Source: Girardinichthys multiradiatus
Taxonomy: Eukaryota; Chordata; Actinopteri; Cyprinodontiformes; Goodeidae
DNA: 64,000 nt
NCBI RefSeq assembly: GCF_021462225.1
Contig: NC_061798.1
Location: 23,785,320-23,849,319 of the forward strand
Reading direction: 5' to 3'
The position numbers and the translations under genes are program-made. Positions 43,020 through 56,383 of the stretch are shown piece after piece (the first letter of the stretch is position 1; each line of letters begins with the position of its first letter). Under the pieces are notes generated by a model. That model was not told the origin of the DNA and did not search any database. It saw nothing but the letters and a program-made list of their open reading frames with translations.

Positions 43020-44873
43020 GTATTCAGTGGAATATAAGATTAACGCTAACACATGCACATACCTGCAAAGACAGACAGCTGTATTAGAGCCTTAGGAGAA
43101 GCTTATGCTCTCGCCAACCTCATTACTTCCATGCACAGGCCACAGGTGGAGGCAGTGTCTCATATCCACAGGCAGAGACAGGACTAAGAATAAGTAAGTA
43201 TATGTGTCTGCTTGTGAGGAACAGAGCATGCGAAAGCTTTTCTCTATTCAACAGGTCATCTAACACATTAATAAATGACAAAGTAATTCAAAGACCTCAA
43301 AGTCACGTGACTTCGGTCTTATTTGCAGCTTGTCAGAGATGGAGAGATTGTAAAAGTACGTTGATCTGCATGTTCTTAAATGTCATTTTTCTACAAGGAT
43401 AATTGTTGTTTTAAAGGCTGTACTTTGGTCCAAACTACAATAGAACAGAATCATTTAAATATCCTTTATTGTCCTTTAGTGGGAAAACAATGTATGACTT
43501 AATAAATTAACTGTTTCTTTGATTGCAGACTTGTATGATATTTTTTTAAACTGCATCATGAATCTGTGTATAATGAAATCAAATTATGTATTTTTTATTG
43601 CAGAAGCATACATTCACACAGATTAATTGATTGAAAATAACATTTTTAATATTTAAATTTTTATTTATTAAAAAAAAGCATGTTTTTATTTCTCCTTTCG
43701 TTTAAGTTGATCAAAATGTCTAGGATTATTCCATTGGCAATCCATTACAATCCTATTTTCCTGAGGAATAAATATAATGAAATGCTCATCAAAAACAGAA
43801 ATAATGATAACATGCCATTAAACTAAGGTAGGATAGTGCTGATCTTCCTAAGTCAGAAACTGACCACAAAAAATAGCTACTCACCTAAACTTTCCCAGAT
43901 CTACAGTTGAAGCTATAATAAAAAATTTGAAACAGTTGGAGCTGTGACCCAGATTAATGTTGCCAGCACCCACAGTGATGATGACTATAAGGGAGTGGGT
44001 ATGGACTGGTATGAAATTCTCAAGGTATGATAACTTTGTGTAAAAATAACAGTTTCACAGTATTTACACAATAAGTTTAAGAAAAAATCTAATATGATTT
44101 TATAGGGGGATTCTCTTTGTTTTTCACATGACATGTCTATCCATGTTTTTGGCATCCAGAAAGATCCTGCACTTTCTGTGGGATTTTGTTTAAAGGACAT
44201 TTAACCATAGGAATGGCATGCGGGATACCTTGATAATGCCAATTATGCTTGTATGAGAGGTAAAAAAAAAAAGTGTAAGAGCGTAATGATGGCAACAAAA
44301 AGCAGATTCTTGGTGTCCCCAAGTCGCCATAGCAATAATTTATTTTAAGGCTTTTGTACACTTCTTTACCATGTTTGCTGATATTTGGTAATGTTTTATT
44401 GTGTGTGCATACCTTTGCAAGCTCCATCCGATTTGTTTGCTTCATTTTATGACATGATAATGAGAAGACGAAACTTGACAATGGCTTTGGCCAAACAGAT
44501 CCAGCAATGCATTGATATTCTGTGTCTGATTGCTCGACAGCAGGCTGGGTATTTGATTCTGTCTTTTATTTGGTCCTCTGTCCTCACTCTGCTTTCCTCC
44601 TACTTCTTCTGTGTTCCTAAGCTGACTCAGGGTCACTTCAATTTAGGTTTTAGTCACGGGCATTTGCGAGCTACAGTACTAAGGTCTATTTTTGCCTCTG
44701 CATGTGTGTGTGCCCATCATTGTCAACACAACCTCTATTTATTAGCATATAATAGACATGGTGGTTGGTGGCCTGATGGATGTCAAAAGTCAAATGCTCC
44801 TGGTTTAATCTATGACTGAAATGATTCAAGAAGAGATAGTCAGGACTAAGGGGTAGGTGTAATGGGTAGGTCT
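43020..44873. other. No recognisable gene
   Basis: Short frames only. The 144-residue frame at 44385-44819 overlaps others on the opposite strand and has no motif. AT-rich. Confidence 0.5.
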
Positions 44874-45552
44874 TATATATAGTATTGTACAAATGTTTTA
44901 GGCAGTTGTGAAAAAATGCTGTAAACAAGGGGGTTTGTGGTAGGAGCAAAGTGCAAAGAAGTCTGCCAGGACACAGATAATGAAGGTAAGAAGGCTTTTA
45001 ATATCCTTATTGCCAGGAATCAGAGCAGGAGTATAGCATACTCCAACCAATCAAGGCAGGACTGACCCGACCAGGATATTCCGATAGGGTTAGTCACAAG
45101 GAAGTATCATTAGGGTCACACATAAAACGTAATGAACACAATGAACCAGCGGGGAACAATGAAAACTAAGGAACTTAAATACAAACAAGGAAAGCAGGGT
45201 GAACCAATGAGACAACAGGATCAGGTAATCAGGGAACTAGGAACAGGTGTGGGATAGACTACAGGGAGTGAAATCAATTAACATGACAAAATACAGAAAG
45301 GTAACCTAGGGACCAGACCAGGTATAATAAACAAAAATACAAACTCAAAAATTCAGACACTCTCTGGCATGATAGTTCTTCTTTATGCTGAAGATAGCTC
45401 TTAATGACTTTGGCTGTATGTTTGAGCTTGTTCACTTAGCATTTTGTAAATTGATTAAAATAAACAATCATCATCTATATTTCTGAAAGCATTATTTGTT
45501 TACAGCATTTTTTTCACACCTGCCTAAAACTTTTGCTCTGTACTATATATAA
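44874..45552. mobile_element. Tc1-derived MITE split by a solo LTR
   Basis: The left arm (44881-44929, GTTTTAGGCAGTTGTGAAAA...GCTGTAAACAA) and the right arm (45490-45545, the inverted form with TTGTTTACAGC and CTGCCTAAAAC) make imperfect inverted repeats of about 50 bases, bounded by TA-rich DNA. They match the terminal-repeat style of a Tc1-like family. Between them lies an LTR, so the MITE is older. Exact TA borders are ambiguous because the flanks are TATATA. Confidence 0.7.
44936..45369 (-). mobile_element. Solo LTR inside the Tc1-derived MITE
   Basis: Plus-strand ends TGTGGTAGGAGC and AGAGTGTCTGAA (inverted) to CTCTGGCA give TG...CA. The minus strand has the same plan as the other LTRs: CACCTGTTCC, GTTTGTATTTAAG, a late AATAAG-type signal, and TTTGCACTTTGCTC near the end. 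About 434 bp. No clear target duplication was found, so borders may be off by a few bases. Confidence 0.65.
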
Positions 45553-48500
45553 AAAGTGAGAAATTGACCATTAAATGACTTATGACATGCAGCGGCAAAG
45601 TTGATTGTGTTGCTCAACTGGCAGCAAAGCACAGTGCCTCCATGGTGAGAGCCAACAAAAAAAGCAGAAAGGAAAAGGCAAAGTGCATTTAAATACATTT
45701 ACCTAAAGAGGATATGCCTTCATTCCTGATTGTTGGTTTGGCTGGCTTTCTGCTACCATTCTGTCAGATAAGTGGATTTTGGCAAAATGTGTTACTGCTA
45801 AAATCCATTAATGGTTTGAATATCAACAATGGACACAAGCCGATTTTTCCTCAGCAGGTTTAAACAAAGAGAAAAATTCAAAACTGTTTGTTAGCTGACA
45901 ATAGAGGAAAAGTTTAGTGTGCAAGTATCCATTTAGTTCAAAACATTTTTTTTGGTGTTTCCTTTTTTTTTTGGTATTTCTAGAGTAAATTCTTTGTTGC
46001 AAACAAGACCATATATGCCCCGGTTTCTTTCTCCCTTTAACATCGATATGGTTCTCTGCGTCCCAATCAAACGCTTACTTCATTAGCCCCCTTTTTCTTC
46101 TCTCCCCATTGGCCCTCAGAAAGAAGGGCAATAACATACAAAGACATTCTGACAGGCACTTATACACTGACACCCTTTTGCTCATTCAAACCCCTGGACA
46201 CACACAGACAGAGGCAAATACACAAAGTGACTCTGACTTTAAATAATGAGAGAGCTGTCACATCCAATCAGGGTCAGTGCTGCAGCATGGCCTGGTGGTC
46301 AGCAGGACAGACGGGAGTAACTACTGGCGGCTGACACCCTCAGGAAACACAAGGAAGGAGGAAGAGATGGAAAGGGAGAAAGAAGGGGAGGCAGAGGGGA
46401 GAGCGAGGGGTGGCGTCTAAAAAGAGATGGAGATGGACAGAGCTGTGGTCAACCATCTGCCTTAGCATCCTAAGCCTGGAGGGCTAGTTAAAGGGAAAAA
46501 AGACATTTTTAAGAGTAAGGGAGAAATCAAAGGAAAAGGGGGAAATAAGCAAAGAAAGGAGGAATGAAAATGAAATGAGAAACGTATAAGGAAAGTGAAA
46601 AAGTGAAAGTAATGGAAAGGAGGGGAAATAAGAACCCAAAGCACAAAACTCAAGTCTGAGAGAGGGAAATAGAGAAGGCAACATGGGAAAAATACAAACG
46701 AAACGAAAATGAATAAAACGAAAGCAGAATAAGAGGGAATTTTGGGTTAAAGAATACAGGAGGAGATTAAAAGAAATACCAAAAGAAAGGTAGGGATAAG
46801 GATGAGGACAGCAAGAATAAGTGAAAGAAGAACAAATGAAGATGGGTAGAAGGAGAACAAACAAAGAAAGCAAGGAACATTAAACAAGAGGTGAGGAGAG
46901 GCAAATAGTGGAAAAGGGTGGTAAAAGCTAATCCCAGCCAAATAATAGTGTAAAGCAATGCCCTCGAGACAATGGTAGGAGAAAGATAGAGCATAGAAAC
47001 ACAGAGGATTGAAAATCTGGCTGTTTGTCTGGTAGAGGTCAGATATCATTAGTGTCAGTGCAGCCCACAGAGCCCCTAAGTCTCCCTGTCTCTTTCTCTG
47101 TCTCCCATCTCACCCGGCTTTTGTTTTGGCTGTATTTGTTCGTGTGATAAAAAATGAATGAAGCCGTAAGTAGGTGAATTAAAAGCTGATTCTAACAAGA
47201 GATAATTATAGATCACAGATTATCTTCTTATGGAATGCTTTATTTCCTTTCAGCCTAAACAAAGTTTTAAATGAAGTGTTATGGGTTATACTTGTATTTC
47301 TAATAACCGAGTAAATTAATTCCTATACTTCTTAACATACTTTAATACTGCCTGCAGCTCAGAGATTTGTATACAACCCACATTTATAATTGTCCCAAGT
47401 CAAACTGGTTTTCCACACAGCCCGCAGTTCAGCACACCCCACCCTCACACCACAGCCACCTAGCTAAACCCATCATCTTTATTCAATATGGCCCCCAGTT
47501 AGTATTTTAAATCGGCTTAGCTTGTCAGAAAAAGTTCAATTTTTTGGCAGCTACATCTCCCTCTAAGTCTTCATATCTCTTCATTCAGCAGCCACCTTAA
47601 ATAGAACATACAAACCTAATGACTCCATCACAAAGTTACCGTTTTGTTATTATTAGCATCATTGTTATGATTCATTTACTAAGTGAAAATATCAGTAAAA
47701 CTAAGGAATTCAACACATACTTTTGCCACAGTCTTAGCACACACACTTACACCAAACACCAACCCCGCAACCTATGGGGCTCTGAGATGGTGTCAATAAT
47801 GGAAATGGACGATACCGTTTTCTTCAATAAATTCACAAATAAGTATATATTCCCAAGACAGTCTGCATGGGCTCACAAAGAGTTGATCTGCAATATCTCT
47901 ACGACTCTTTGCAAGAGTCATGTGTGCGTGTATGTGTCTGCGTGTGTGAATATGACCATAAATACATTTCAGTTTATGGATGGATGAGGGATCTCCACGG
48001 TGATTTGTTGCCTTAGATTAAATGTCAGTTTTGGAAATGTGTTGTTATACCTGAATTCCTGAGAGCAAGCTGACAGACAGCCTAACCGGGAGTGTGTGCC
48101 TGTGTGTGTGTTCTCTGTGACAAAAAGCAATCCAAATACCTATAGTGATACAGTGAGAGCAGATAAGGTACAAACTGTATGTGTGAGTGCCATAATCTGA
48201 GGTTTTTAGTACGAATATACTCACTACGTGCATATTTTTCAAGGGTACCGCAAGTTTATGAACTATAATATTTAAATCTAATAATCAACATGGAAAACAT
48301 TATTTACATTAGCTATAAATTGGTAATTTGACAACAGATCCAATCCCAAGTATTTGGCTGTGAGTTGCAGATTTCTGATCCTATGTTTTTGTATGCTTTG
48401 ACCTGCCTATTTTGGTTTTAGAAACTACAACATAAGAAGATTTAAGAACAGCATTTGAAAATACTTTTCCAGGTTCCCTCCAGTGAGTGATTATTAAATA

Positions 48501-49540
48501 TTTAGAATAGGAGCAAAGCTGAAATCACATCATGTGAAAAACCGATTTGATCATTATTTAATAACAGAAACAGTAATTATGGGATTGATACAATATTTTT
48601 AGAGGACATCTGCATATTTTATAAGTTAGCTAGGATCACTAAAACAACATTTTCTGTGTGCCTTCCCTAGGGAATGTACTGTACATCATTAAACTCAGAA
48701 ATTTCCAAAAGGCTGCCAACATTTCCAAATGCGTTATGTTTCATGTCAAAAGAAGGTTAAATTATCTGAAGATAAAACACAGCAACTTCGCGTTACTCCG
48801 TTTAGCCCTCCAATCATCTGCTGTAAGTCTCAGTCAGTCTTGTTCTGTCATGTCATAAACTGCAGACCACTCTTGACATGTGTTGACACGTTTTACAAAT
48901 ACAGTTTCCATGTTAACTCTTTCTGCTTCTTTTGATTTCTTGTTATTGATGGAGGGAAGACGTGTATATTCTGATCACTAGCTGATTTGTATATGCATCT
49001 CTAAGTATAAGTTTCCAAGGAACAGCAATAAGGTAATAAGGTTTACAGAATGGGCAACTATTGCTCTAAATGACCAATCCATTGCTGTGGTGGAGAACTT
49101 TTTCTTGTCTTTTGAAAAGGCTAGCGCTACGGTACTACAGTTCCTCTTGATAGAGAGCTACTCAAACTTAATAGAAGTTCTGATGTGACTGCCATTGGCT
49201 TCACTACGAAAAATTGGATTTTGAAGTTTTGCCCACGTGATAGATTTCTTATAGATAAAAAAACATGGTTTACTGTATGCTTAATAAAAAGTACCAAATA
49301 AGCAATCAACAAGATACAAAATCAACAAAGAGTTTATTCACGCAATCTTTCACGAGTATTTTAAAAAATATGAAAAAAAAAACAATGGGTTCCAAACATG
49401 GGATGGATTGCACATATTCTTCAGTTGGTCAGACTCTTCTCACAGTTTTGCTTCACAGAAACAGTTGCTGTCAAGGGAAAGATGACTGGTCATTTCTGTT
49501 ACTACTAACTATATCATGTGCATACCTTAGTCTCTGCAGT
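45553..49540. other. No recognisable gene, with a purine-rich tract
   Basis: The only strong local feature is the purine-rich tract at 46334-46965. The long minus-strand frames there (129, 100 and 75 residues of Leu, Phe, Ser) result from that base bias. The 122-residue frame at 47619-47987 has no motif. Confidence 0.5.
46334..46965 (+). repeat. Purine-rich (G/A) tract of about 630 bp
   Basis: On the plus strand this stretch is overwhelmingly A and G (for example GGAAGGAGGAAGAGATGG and GAAAGAAGGGGAGGCAG). Such polypurine tracts can adopt triplex-like structure and stall polymerases. It is not a perfect tandem repeat. Confidence 0.8.
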
Positions 49541-50935
49541 TAGATAGATATATTTATTGTCCCATAAAGGGAAATTTGTTTCTACAGGCGGCCAAGATGT
49601 CATGTTGGAAATCTACACCATACATATAAACAGTCAATAAAATTAACAATCACTGGACAATTGGGCAACAAACAGCAAAATAAATCAAGGAGGCAGCTTG
49701 TTCAGAACAGCAGCGGCTGAAAGAACAAAACTCCTTTCAAAACGGGCCCTTCTGTATTTAAGTGTCCGATATCTGCGTCTAGACGGCAGGAGCTGAAAGA
49801 GGTTATGGAGCACAGTGTCTTTTAGTATCTTTGTGTTTATTTATGTTTTGGTATTTGTTCCTTTGCACTCTTCTTGTGTACTAGTTTCCTTTCCAGTTAT
49901 TTCAGTCAGTGTGGTTAGGTTTGTTTACTTTTGTATTCAGGTTTTCTTTATGGGTTCTTTGTTTGTTCTTAGGTTGTTATTGTTGTTCCTATGTTTCCCT
50001 CTAGTTTCTCTGTTTACTTTAGTTCATGGTTATTCTAGTTTTCTTGTGCTTCATTTGATTATTTATCTTTGTTTATAGTCTTGCTTGTTCTGTGTTTTCT
50101 GTTTATTGGTTATTAGTCACTTCAACCAAGCTGTCTTTGTAGTTGTTTCACCTGTTCCTTCTGCCTCCCTGCCTCCTTGTCACACCTATTCCCTGTTTTG
50201 ATTACCTGCCCTTTGTTATCCCTCAGTATATTAGTTGGTTTTGTGTCATTGTTTGTTGCTGGTTCCTGTTCGTCACAGACCCTTTTCCCTACCATGACTA
50301 TGACTATGTTTATGCTTCGCTTGGAAACCGATGCTACGTTTTTCCATGAGTACCTGCAGTGTTTTGTAAGTTTTTGATCTTTGAGAATAAACAAAAAAAT
50401 TACTAAGATGCGGCTGCCAAGCTATTGTCTGCAGTTTGGTCTGATCCAAAACCCCACTTTGACACGGGCCATTGCTCTTTGAGTTCGGTAATGTTTGCTG
50501 TGGGAGAACAGATTATTTTCTATGCAATGTGAGTAGTTTTGAGGAGCTTATTTCTATTTGCGATTGACAGCATGGTGTTTAAACAGGTAGAACAGTACAG
50601 CAGAAGGGACTGAATAATACTCTGCAAGTAGCAGCAGAAGATAAGGGTCAACATGAAGGGCACTGAGCGTACGAAGGACATGTAATCTTTTTAAGTGTTC
50701 ATAGATGCCTGAGATGTGATGTTCAAAGGTAAAAAATATTGTCCAGGATGAGTTCAATATATTTAAATGTGGTTGCCTCCTCTAATATGTTGCTATTGAT
50801 GGAAATATGGTGTGTACTGAAAGTGGGCTTAGTGAAAATCTTTTCCTTTGTTTTGTTAGAGTTAATCTAAAGATAACTGTCATTACACCACTGTGTGAAA
50901 GAAATCAGGTGTTAGATTCAGACTTTATTGGCAAT
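49541..50935 (-). mobile_element. LINE 3' part, minus strand, split by a solo LTR
   Basis: Read on the minus strand, 50935-50465 contains RT thumb wording (CNDSYLQL-like, then KYIELILD-type and YEHLKRLHVLRTLSALHV). After the LTR gap, 49815-49541 continues with FQLLPSRRRYRTLK-type C-terminal text and the 3' tail CCCTTTATGGGACAATAAA. The pattern matches CR1/L2/Rex1-group LINEs. Frames are broken in several places. The two halves join across the LTR insertion, so the LINE is older. Confidence 0.7.
49816..50464 (+). mobile_element. Solo LTR inserted in the LINE, 649 bp
   Basis: Starts TGTCTTTTAG and ends CCACTTTGACA. Near the end it reads GTCTGCAGTTTGGTCTGATCC, the same box as in the minus-strand LTRs at 16940 and 24334, here on the plus strand. 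AATAAA is at about 50388 and a CACCTGTTCC box at 50151. The surrounding LINE is interrupted exactly at these borders. No clear duplication of flanking bases. Confidence 0.75.
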
Positions 50936-51000
50936 TGCTTAATCATAAGTGACTCATGTCAGGACAAAAAAAAAATGGACTGGAACACCCCTAATTATTA
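50936..51000. other. Short spacer between LINE remnants
   Basis: Includes a poly-A run (50966-50974). Possible junction between two LINE remnants. Confidence 0.3.
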
Positions 51001-51290
51001 CTGATAGAACAAACTCATCCATGGAGGACACCATCACTGAATTGAAGATATCCTCAAAGTGCTCTGTTCACTGTCCGACAGTGTCCTCAGTCAGGATCTA
51101 CAGCACACCGCATCGCCCTGCCCCCATCATCCACTCATCGTTCTAAACATCCTTGGCTGTGTTCAGACTGAACACAGCCTAGGATGGTCCTTGTTTTATC
51201 TTTCTGAAGGTTTTCAAGAATTTCCTTGAGGCCAAGCAAAACTCTTTCCCCATGGCCTCACCAAATTCCTCCCAGTTTTTACTACTGCAT
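51001..51290 (-). pseudogene. LINE ORF2 scrap
   Basis: On the minus strand, WEEFGEAMGKEFCLASRKF (around 51275-51215) followed by a TEHFEDIFNS-type stretch (51085-51045) matches a linker between endonuclease and RT seen in common fish non-LTR retrotransposons. It has stops and a frame break. The neighbouring frames are too decayed to read. Confidence 0.5.
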
Positions 51291-52865
51291 GGAAGACACA
51301 GTTCTTTTAACTACTTAAAATCTCACAGCTGTTTCCAGAGTCCCAGTCAACCAGGATCTGAGTTCTTTTTTTAACTTGACAGCTGAAGAAACAAGGAAGT
51401 TACTAAGCCCTGATATGATCACAGGTGTTTGTTTGTCCAGTCCACATGTAGATCTGGAGAAGGCTCTTATGGCTAGTGCTGTTAAAATAACTTAAAATTG
51501 AAAAATGTGAAATATACTTACTGGGAAAACCTTTTTACAAGTTCAGTACGTATTTTGACCACGTTATGTTCCCCAAAGAATTTTGTGGGAGGTGATGTCG
51601 GATGCCTTTAAGGACTATATGGTTCTTGCATAACCAAACCAAGACCTGTGTCTAGGCAGACCAAGAACACACTGAAAAGACAATTTAGCTTTTAAGCCTG
51701 GGAATGATTGAATTGGAGCTCCCTCCTGGACCTATTACTCCTACAATCCAATCTTAGACTATGTGTAGATAGATATGTGAGAGACTAAGGAATATTGAAT
51801 TTAATCCTTAACACAATGTTCCTATCCACTTTACTCTAGTATTGAGTCTACATGTATAAACTGCAGAAAAGCTTCATTAGAGGTGAAGCTGAACTTGTCC
51901 TGAAACCTTCACATATTGCCCAGTTGTGAGGTGAAATGGCCAGAGAGGTGCCTAAGGCTTCTGAGATACAACATTTTAATAATGAATGCTCTCACTGTGT
52001 TTTATTATTTTCTTTTTTAACACCTCCAACCTGAAACATTTATGATTTTACTCTGTAGATTGCACGAACAGTCATGACCCCTATGCTCATATAAGTGTAT
52101 CATAACACACTGGTGATCAGAGGTTAAGTTCAATCAAACATATATGCAAGACTGTGGGCCAAAAAAAGAATATCAAACTTACAGTATGAATGACTGACTA
52201 AGTGTTCTTACTCAGTGAAGCAGTTGCATTATTGATCCACGAATAGGAAATGTGCACAGCATGCCCAGGAGCAAGAAGATGTGACAAAATATATCCTCAC
52301 TCTCATTCCTTACTCATCTTGAGAAATAATCATATTGCATGGTTTCCATTCAAACAAAGTTTTTTGTTTTTTTTAGTTTTCCTTCAGACCTGATAAGACT
52401 GCTGCAAATACTATTCTAGCTCTCCATTGAACATTATGTCAGTTTATAGTGAAACCACTACTCTGCCACGCCTTTGCTAAGTTCTACATACCCTACAGCA
52501 AATTTTCTGTTGAGAAACCTTTCATGGTCCATCCTAAAGATGGCTGCATTAGATTCGAAAGCTTACAGCATTGCAATTGAAAGAAAGATGAAATCTCTCA
52601 TGATGCAGCCTACAGGGTGTAGTTTTAACTAGTCAAGCAATGTTGGATTTCACTTTTCTCCAGTAGGATTGCAACCTCCCTTTAAGAGGTTTGAATCCTT
52701 TATTTTCTGTGTAAACCTGAAAGCTGATTTTTTTGCACACAAGTCAAAACTCAGAGTCTAGACTTAGAGACAAACTTGAAGGATAGTTCACTGTACTTAT
52801 CAAATAATCTCTTGTTTATCCTCACCAAGAGGACAAGAAGCTTTGCTTGGCACAATACTGCTTCA
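51291..52865. other. No recognisable gene
   Basis: No motif or repeat recognised. The left 150 bases may still belong to the LINE scrap. Confidence 0.45.
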
Positions 52866-52868
52866 AAT

Positions 52869-53218
52869 TACGATTTTGCAGGTTTCCCCACATGCAAAGC
52901 ATGTAGAAGTAATCAATCTTAATTTTTATCATAGCTACTCTTCAACTGTGAGTGACAAACTCTAAAACAAAAATCCAGAAAATCACATTGTGATGTTTTT
53001 AAACAATTAATTAGCCTTTTACTGCATGACATAAGTATTTGATACATCAGAAAAACAAAACTTAATCTTTGGTACATAAACCGTTGTTTGGAATTACAGA
53101 TATCAGACATTTCCTTCAGTTGAAGAGTACCTATGATAAAAATGAAAGACCTGTACATGCTTTGTAAGTGGAAAACCTGCAAAATCTGCAGTGTATCAAA
53201 TACTTGTTCTCCCCACTG
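52869..53218 (-). mobile_element. Tc1-derived deletion element (terminal repeats only)
   Basis: The right end TTGTTCTCCCCACTG is followed by TA (53219-53220). The arms AAATCCAGAAAATCACATTG and TGCATGACATAAGTATTTGA on the left are inverted relatives of AAAACCTGCAAAATCTGCAG and the right end. This is the terminal repeat of a widespread fish Tc1 family. The body is reduced to a short piece resembling the last transposase codons (AAACCGTTGTTTGGAATTACAG, minus strand). The extreme left tip is missing. Confidence 0.8.
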
Positions 53219-53220
53219 TA

Positions 53221-56200
53221 TTAGTCCAATTAGTGTTTTATGTTGTGTACAAAACTGCTGGGACTGCCTGATTGGACTGAGTGGGTAATAGGTGTAAGAG
53301 TTCTAAAGTTAACTAAAACAAAATCAGCACTAACAAACTAATGTGGTAGCATACCTGTGCAGGACAGCGGAGAGAGGTTAAATACAAGTTCGGCATTAAA
53401 TAACCAAGGAAATCACCAAGTCCTCAAATGTTTTGCATCACACAATTTAAAATGTGATAGAACAAAGCTGGGCACAATTCCTCCTTAACCGCAAGACCCA
53501 CAGGAGTTCTAACCGTGGCTGTATTGTATTGGTTTGTTTTCCACTGCCCCAATATTGATGGACAATGTTAGGAAAATGAAATTTAGAGTCATCTTAAAAA
53601 TGAATAAATAAAATGTTCCCTAATTAAATTTACAATAAAACAAATAAACTATGAGTCAGTAATTATGATGACCTTTTATTATTTTTTTCCACTTTTGAAA
53701 ATAAATAGTCTGTAAAATCAGCAACAACCTTTATTACTTAACCTTCTTTAACTTTGAGTCAGAAATAGCAGTTGCAGCTTTGCTCTACAAGGAATTTTCT
53801 ATTTCCATGTCACTAACAGGGATTTAAACCAGAAATACTGTAATCTTTTTTCTAACTATCCCAATTATGCTTTCATAGCTGTAACTGTCTCAGCTGAACT
53901 GGGTGGCCACAGTATGCTGCTTCAGTGCACTTGGTAATTGATACAGTATTGCTTGACTGACTGATCATATTCTGGCAGTACAGGCATTTTTGTAAAAATA
54001 AATATTGAAAAAAGCAGAGTGTAGCTTGTGAGTTTTGCACTGTATCTAAAGTGAAAATTTGCTTTGGCTTTGTGGGTTTGCTCTAACATAATAACCAATG
54101 GCATGACATAAATGTAGACTGATACATTTACATTAAATTAGATCAGATTATAATATAGAGATTTGATGACGTCTTCACTCATCATAAATAGCTATGCTGG
54201 CACTTAATTAAAGTAGTGAATCCCTGAAGCTTAGACCTGGCTACCCTAGAGCAAACAGTTGGTTGTTTTAACTCATAATCTGGTTTTGCATTTTTAAATT
54301 CATACTTTAGGTGATAATTAAAACATTTGTATAGAAAAATTCAAGAATACCCAACTTAAACAGCTCTAAGATTTAGTTTTCTTTACATGTAACATTAATT
54401 CACACTAATGACACTTTACACAAGAGATATTCAGCTCTCATCAAAAAAGAAACAGAATAAAATGCTACCCAGCTGATTCAGTTTAAAACTTTTGATTAAA
54501 TGAGGTCCACTCAGTATAATCCTTTTTCCTTTTACAGTTAATAATTTTCACTAAACAAAGCCAAGGACTTTACCTAACATTATATTTTCCAATAAGAATT
54601 ATTTTAACCTTGTTTGATGTACACAGAAAGAAAATATCCTTAAAATACAAGCAACGTTCTGTACTATAAAACATCACAGGAATTAGATAACTGCTATTGA
54701 TGTGTTTTTTTTTAGATTCACTGGCATGTTATGATTTATTTACAGTTATTAGACAGGAAACGGACAGAAGAAAGAATAAAGAAAAGCATCAAAGGACCCA
54801 AAGTAGGGATTCAAAGATGACTGCTTCAACGACTAATAGCCTCTGTTTATGGGGCGCCTGCTTTACCCGGAGACCATGTGCCACCTCAGGATTGAAAATG
54901 TTCTGTATGTACACAAATGTTCTGTATGTACACAAAAAATACACTGCAATACCAGTAAAACCTCGTTCTAAATATGTAGAAATTGTCAGGTTTTACAACC
55001 AAAATCCCAGTAAATAGACTAGATTATTAGACTAGACTAGAAATTATTCACAATACTATGGTTGTAACGAGATCTTATACCATGAAATCCCATTACATTC
55101 AAAACACAGTGATGATGTATAAGAGTTAATTAACTTGTTTAATCAAAGTGTCTTACTAAAGTGACAAAAGATAGCCCACAGCCTTCAATTATACCACTCC
55201 AAAAAAACTTTTTTTATAAATGTACATGTATGCTATACGAAAGAACTAAGAACAGCTACTTAAAATTGTGTGCCTCAAACAGACAATGCAAAATTTTGTT
55301 TTATTTAGATTTTCATATTTAATCTAAGTTTAAAATGGTACTTACATCAGTATGAGGAGTAACTTGTGATTAGAATTATCATATGGTAGGATGCTAACAC
55401 AATACATTTGTGAAAATGTTAGTATAGAAAGCAGTCACACATATGACATGAAGATCTTTTAAAAAAATCTACTCAAATCAAAACCAGTACTGTCCCAATT
55501 CATAAAGGGGTATGGTCTCCAGGCCTGACACTGGCATTTGTGAAGCACTGGTCTCAGGTGCTCCAGCCTCTGCTTGATGGATAATACATAAGGAATCTAT
55601 TAGCAAGACAGACAAATAACACCAAGGCTAGAACAGGCAACCCCAGAGAAACATTACAATGATCCAGCCAGTGAAAGCAGGAAAAGGCATCTGTTCCTCA
55701 CATGACATGTAATATGGGCAAAGCAAATGAGGAAACACTGAATAAATGAAAAAGTCTGAAGATGAAATGCCTCACACAAAGCTGTTTCACTTTTTCTCAA
55801 AATTTTAGGTGTATAAAAGCAGATGGTAAAGAAACCTACATCAAGAAGACAACAATGCTCTATAATGACTCCCTCCTCTAGTCTGGCTTGTTTAGACACA
55901 CAATTCATTAGCTCCCTTATACCCTTACTCTACTCTTTTACCCAAATTTCTGATTGTCACAGATGCAAAGCTCTAACAATCTATTGTCCATCAAAATCAT
56001 CTTCAAGTATTTATTTCTTCTCAGATAACACGCTTTCTGGGCACAACTGTTATTCTGTTTGTCTCTGTTTCACTCACCCCACCTTAATCTTACTTTAAAA
56101 AAATTATTTACCAGGATCTACAAAAAAAACCAAAACAATTACATCTGGTGCTGCTCAAGTAATTTTCTCAGGAAATTAAGTCCAAGTTGTAGAAGCATTG

Positions 56201-56350
56201 CTTTTCGAATTCAGCAGCTTGTCGCTTTGACATCGATGGAACAAAAGAAAGCATGGTTAGTAGGGGTGCAGTGAGATTATCTCAGAGCATTAAAAATGTC
56301 ACAATATATTTAGGGTTCCAAGCCCGCTGGTGCTTGTTTTTGCTTCATTT
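53221..56350. other. AT-rich DNA, no gene seen
   Basis: Only short frames without motifs (for example 54697-55017 and 55654-55908). No LTR or terminal repeat recognised. Confidence 0.5.
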
Positions 56351-56352
56351 TT

Positions 56353-56354
<2 letters not shown>

Positions 56355-56382
<28 letters not shown>
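56355..56382. repeat. (ATT)n microsatellite
   Basis: About nine ATT units, followed by imperfect CATT units. Confidence 0.95.

Positions 56383-56383
<1 letters not shown>

Noticed and set aside
44385..44819. A 144-residue frame with a hydrophobic stretch, considered as a membrane protein.
   Set aside because: No homologous motif seen. It overlaps opposite-strand frames of similar length in AT-rich DNA, so chance is the simplest view.
46462..47049. Several long minus-strand frames rich in Leu, Phe and Ser that look like membrane proteins.
   Set aside because: They come from the complement of the purine-rich tract. Different frames overlap the same bases, and there are no domain motifs.
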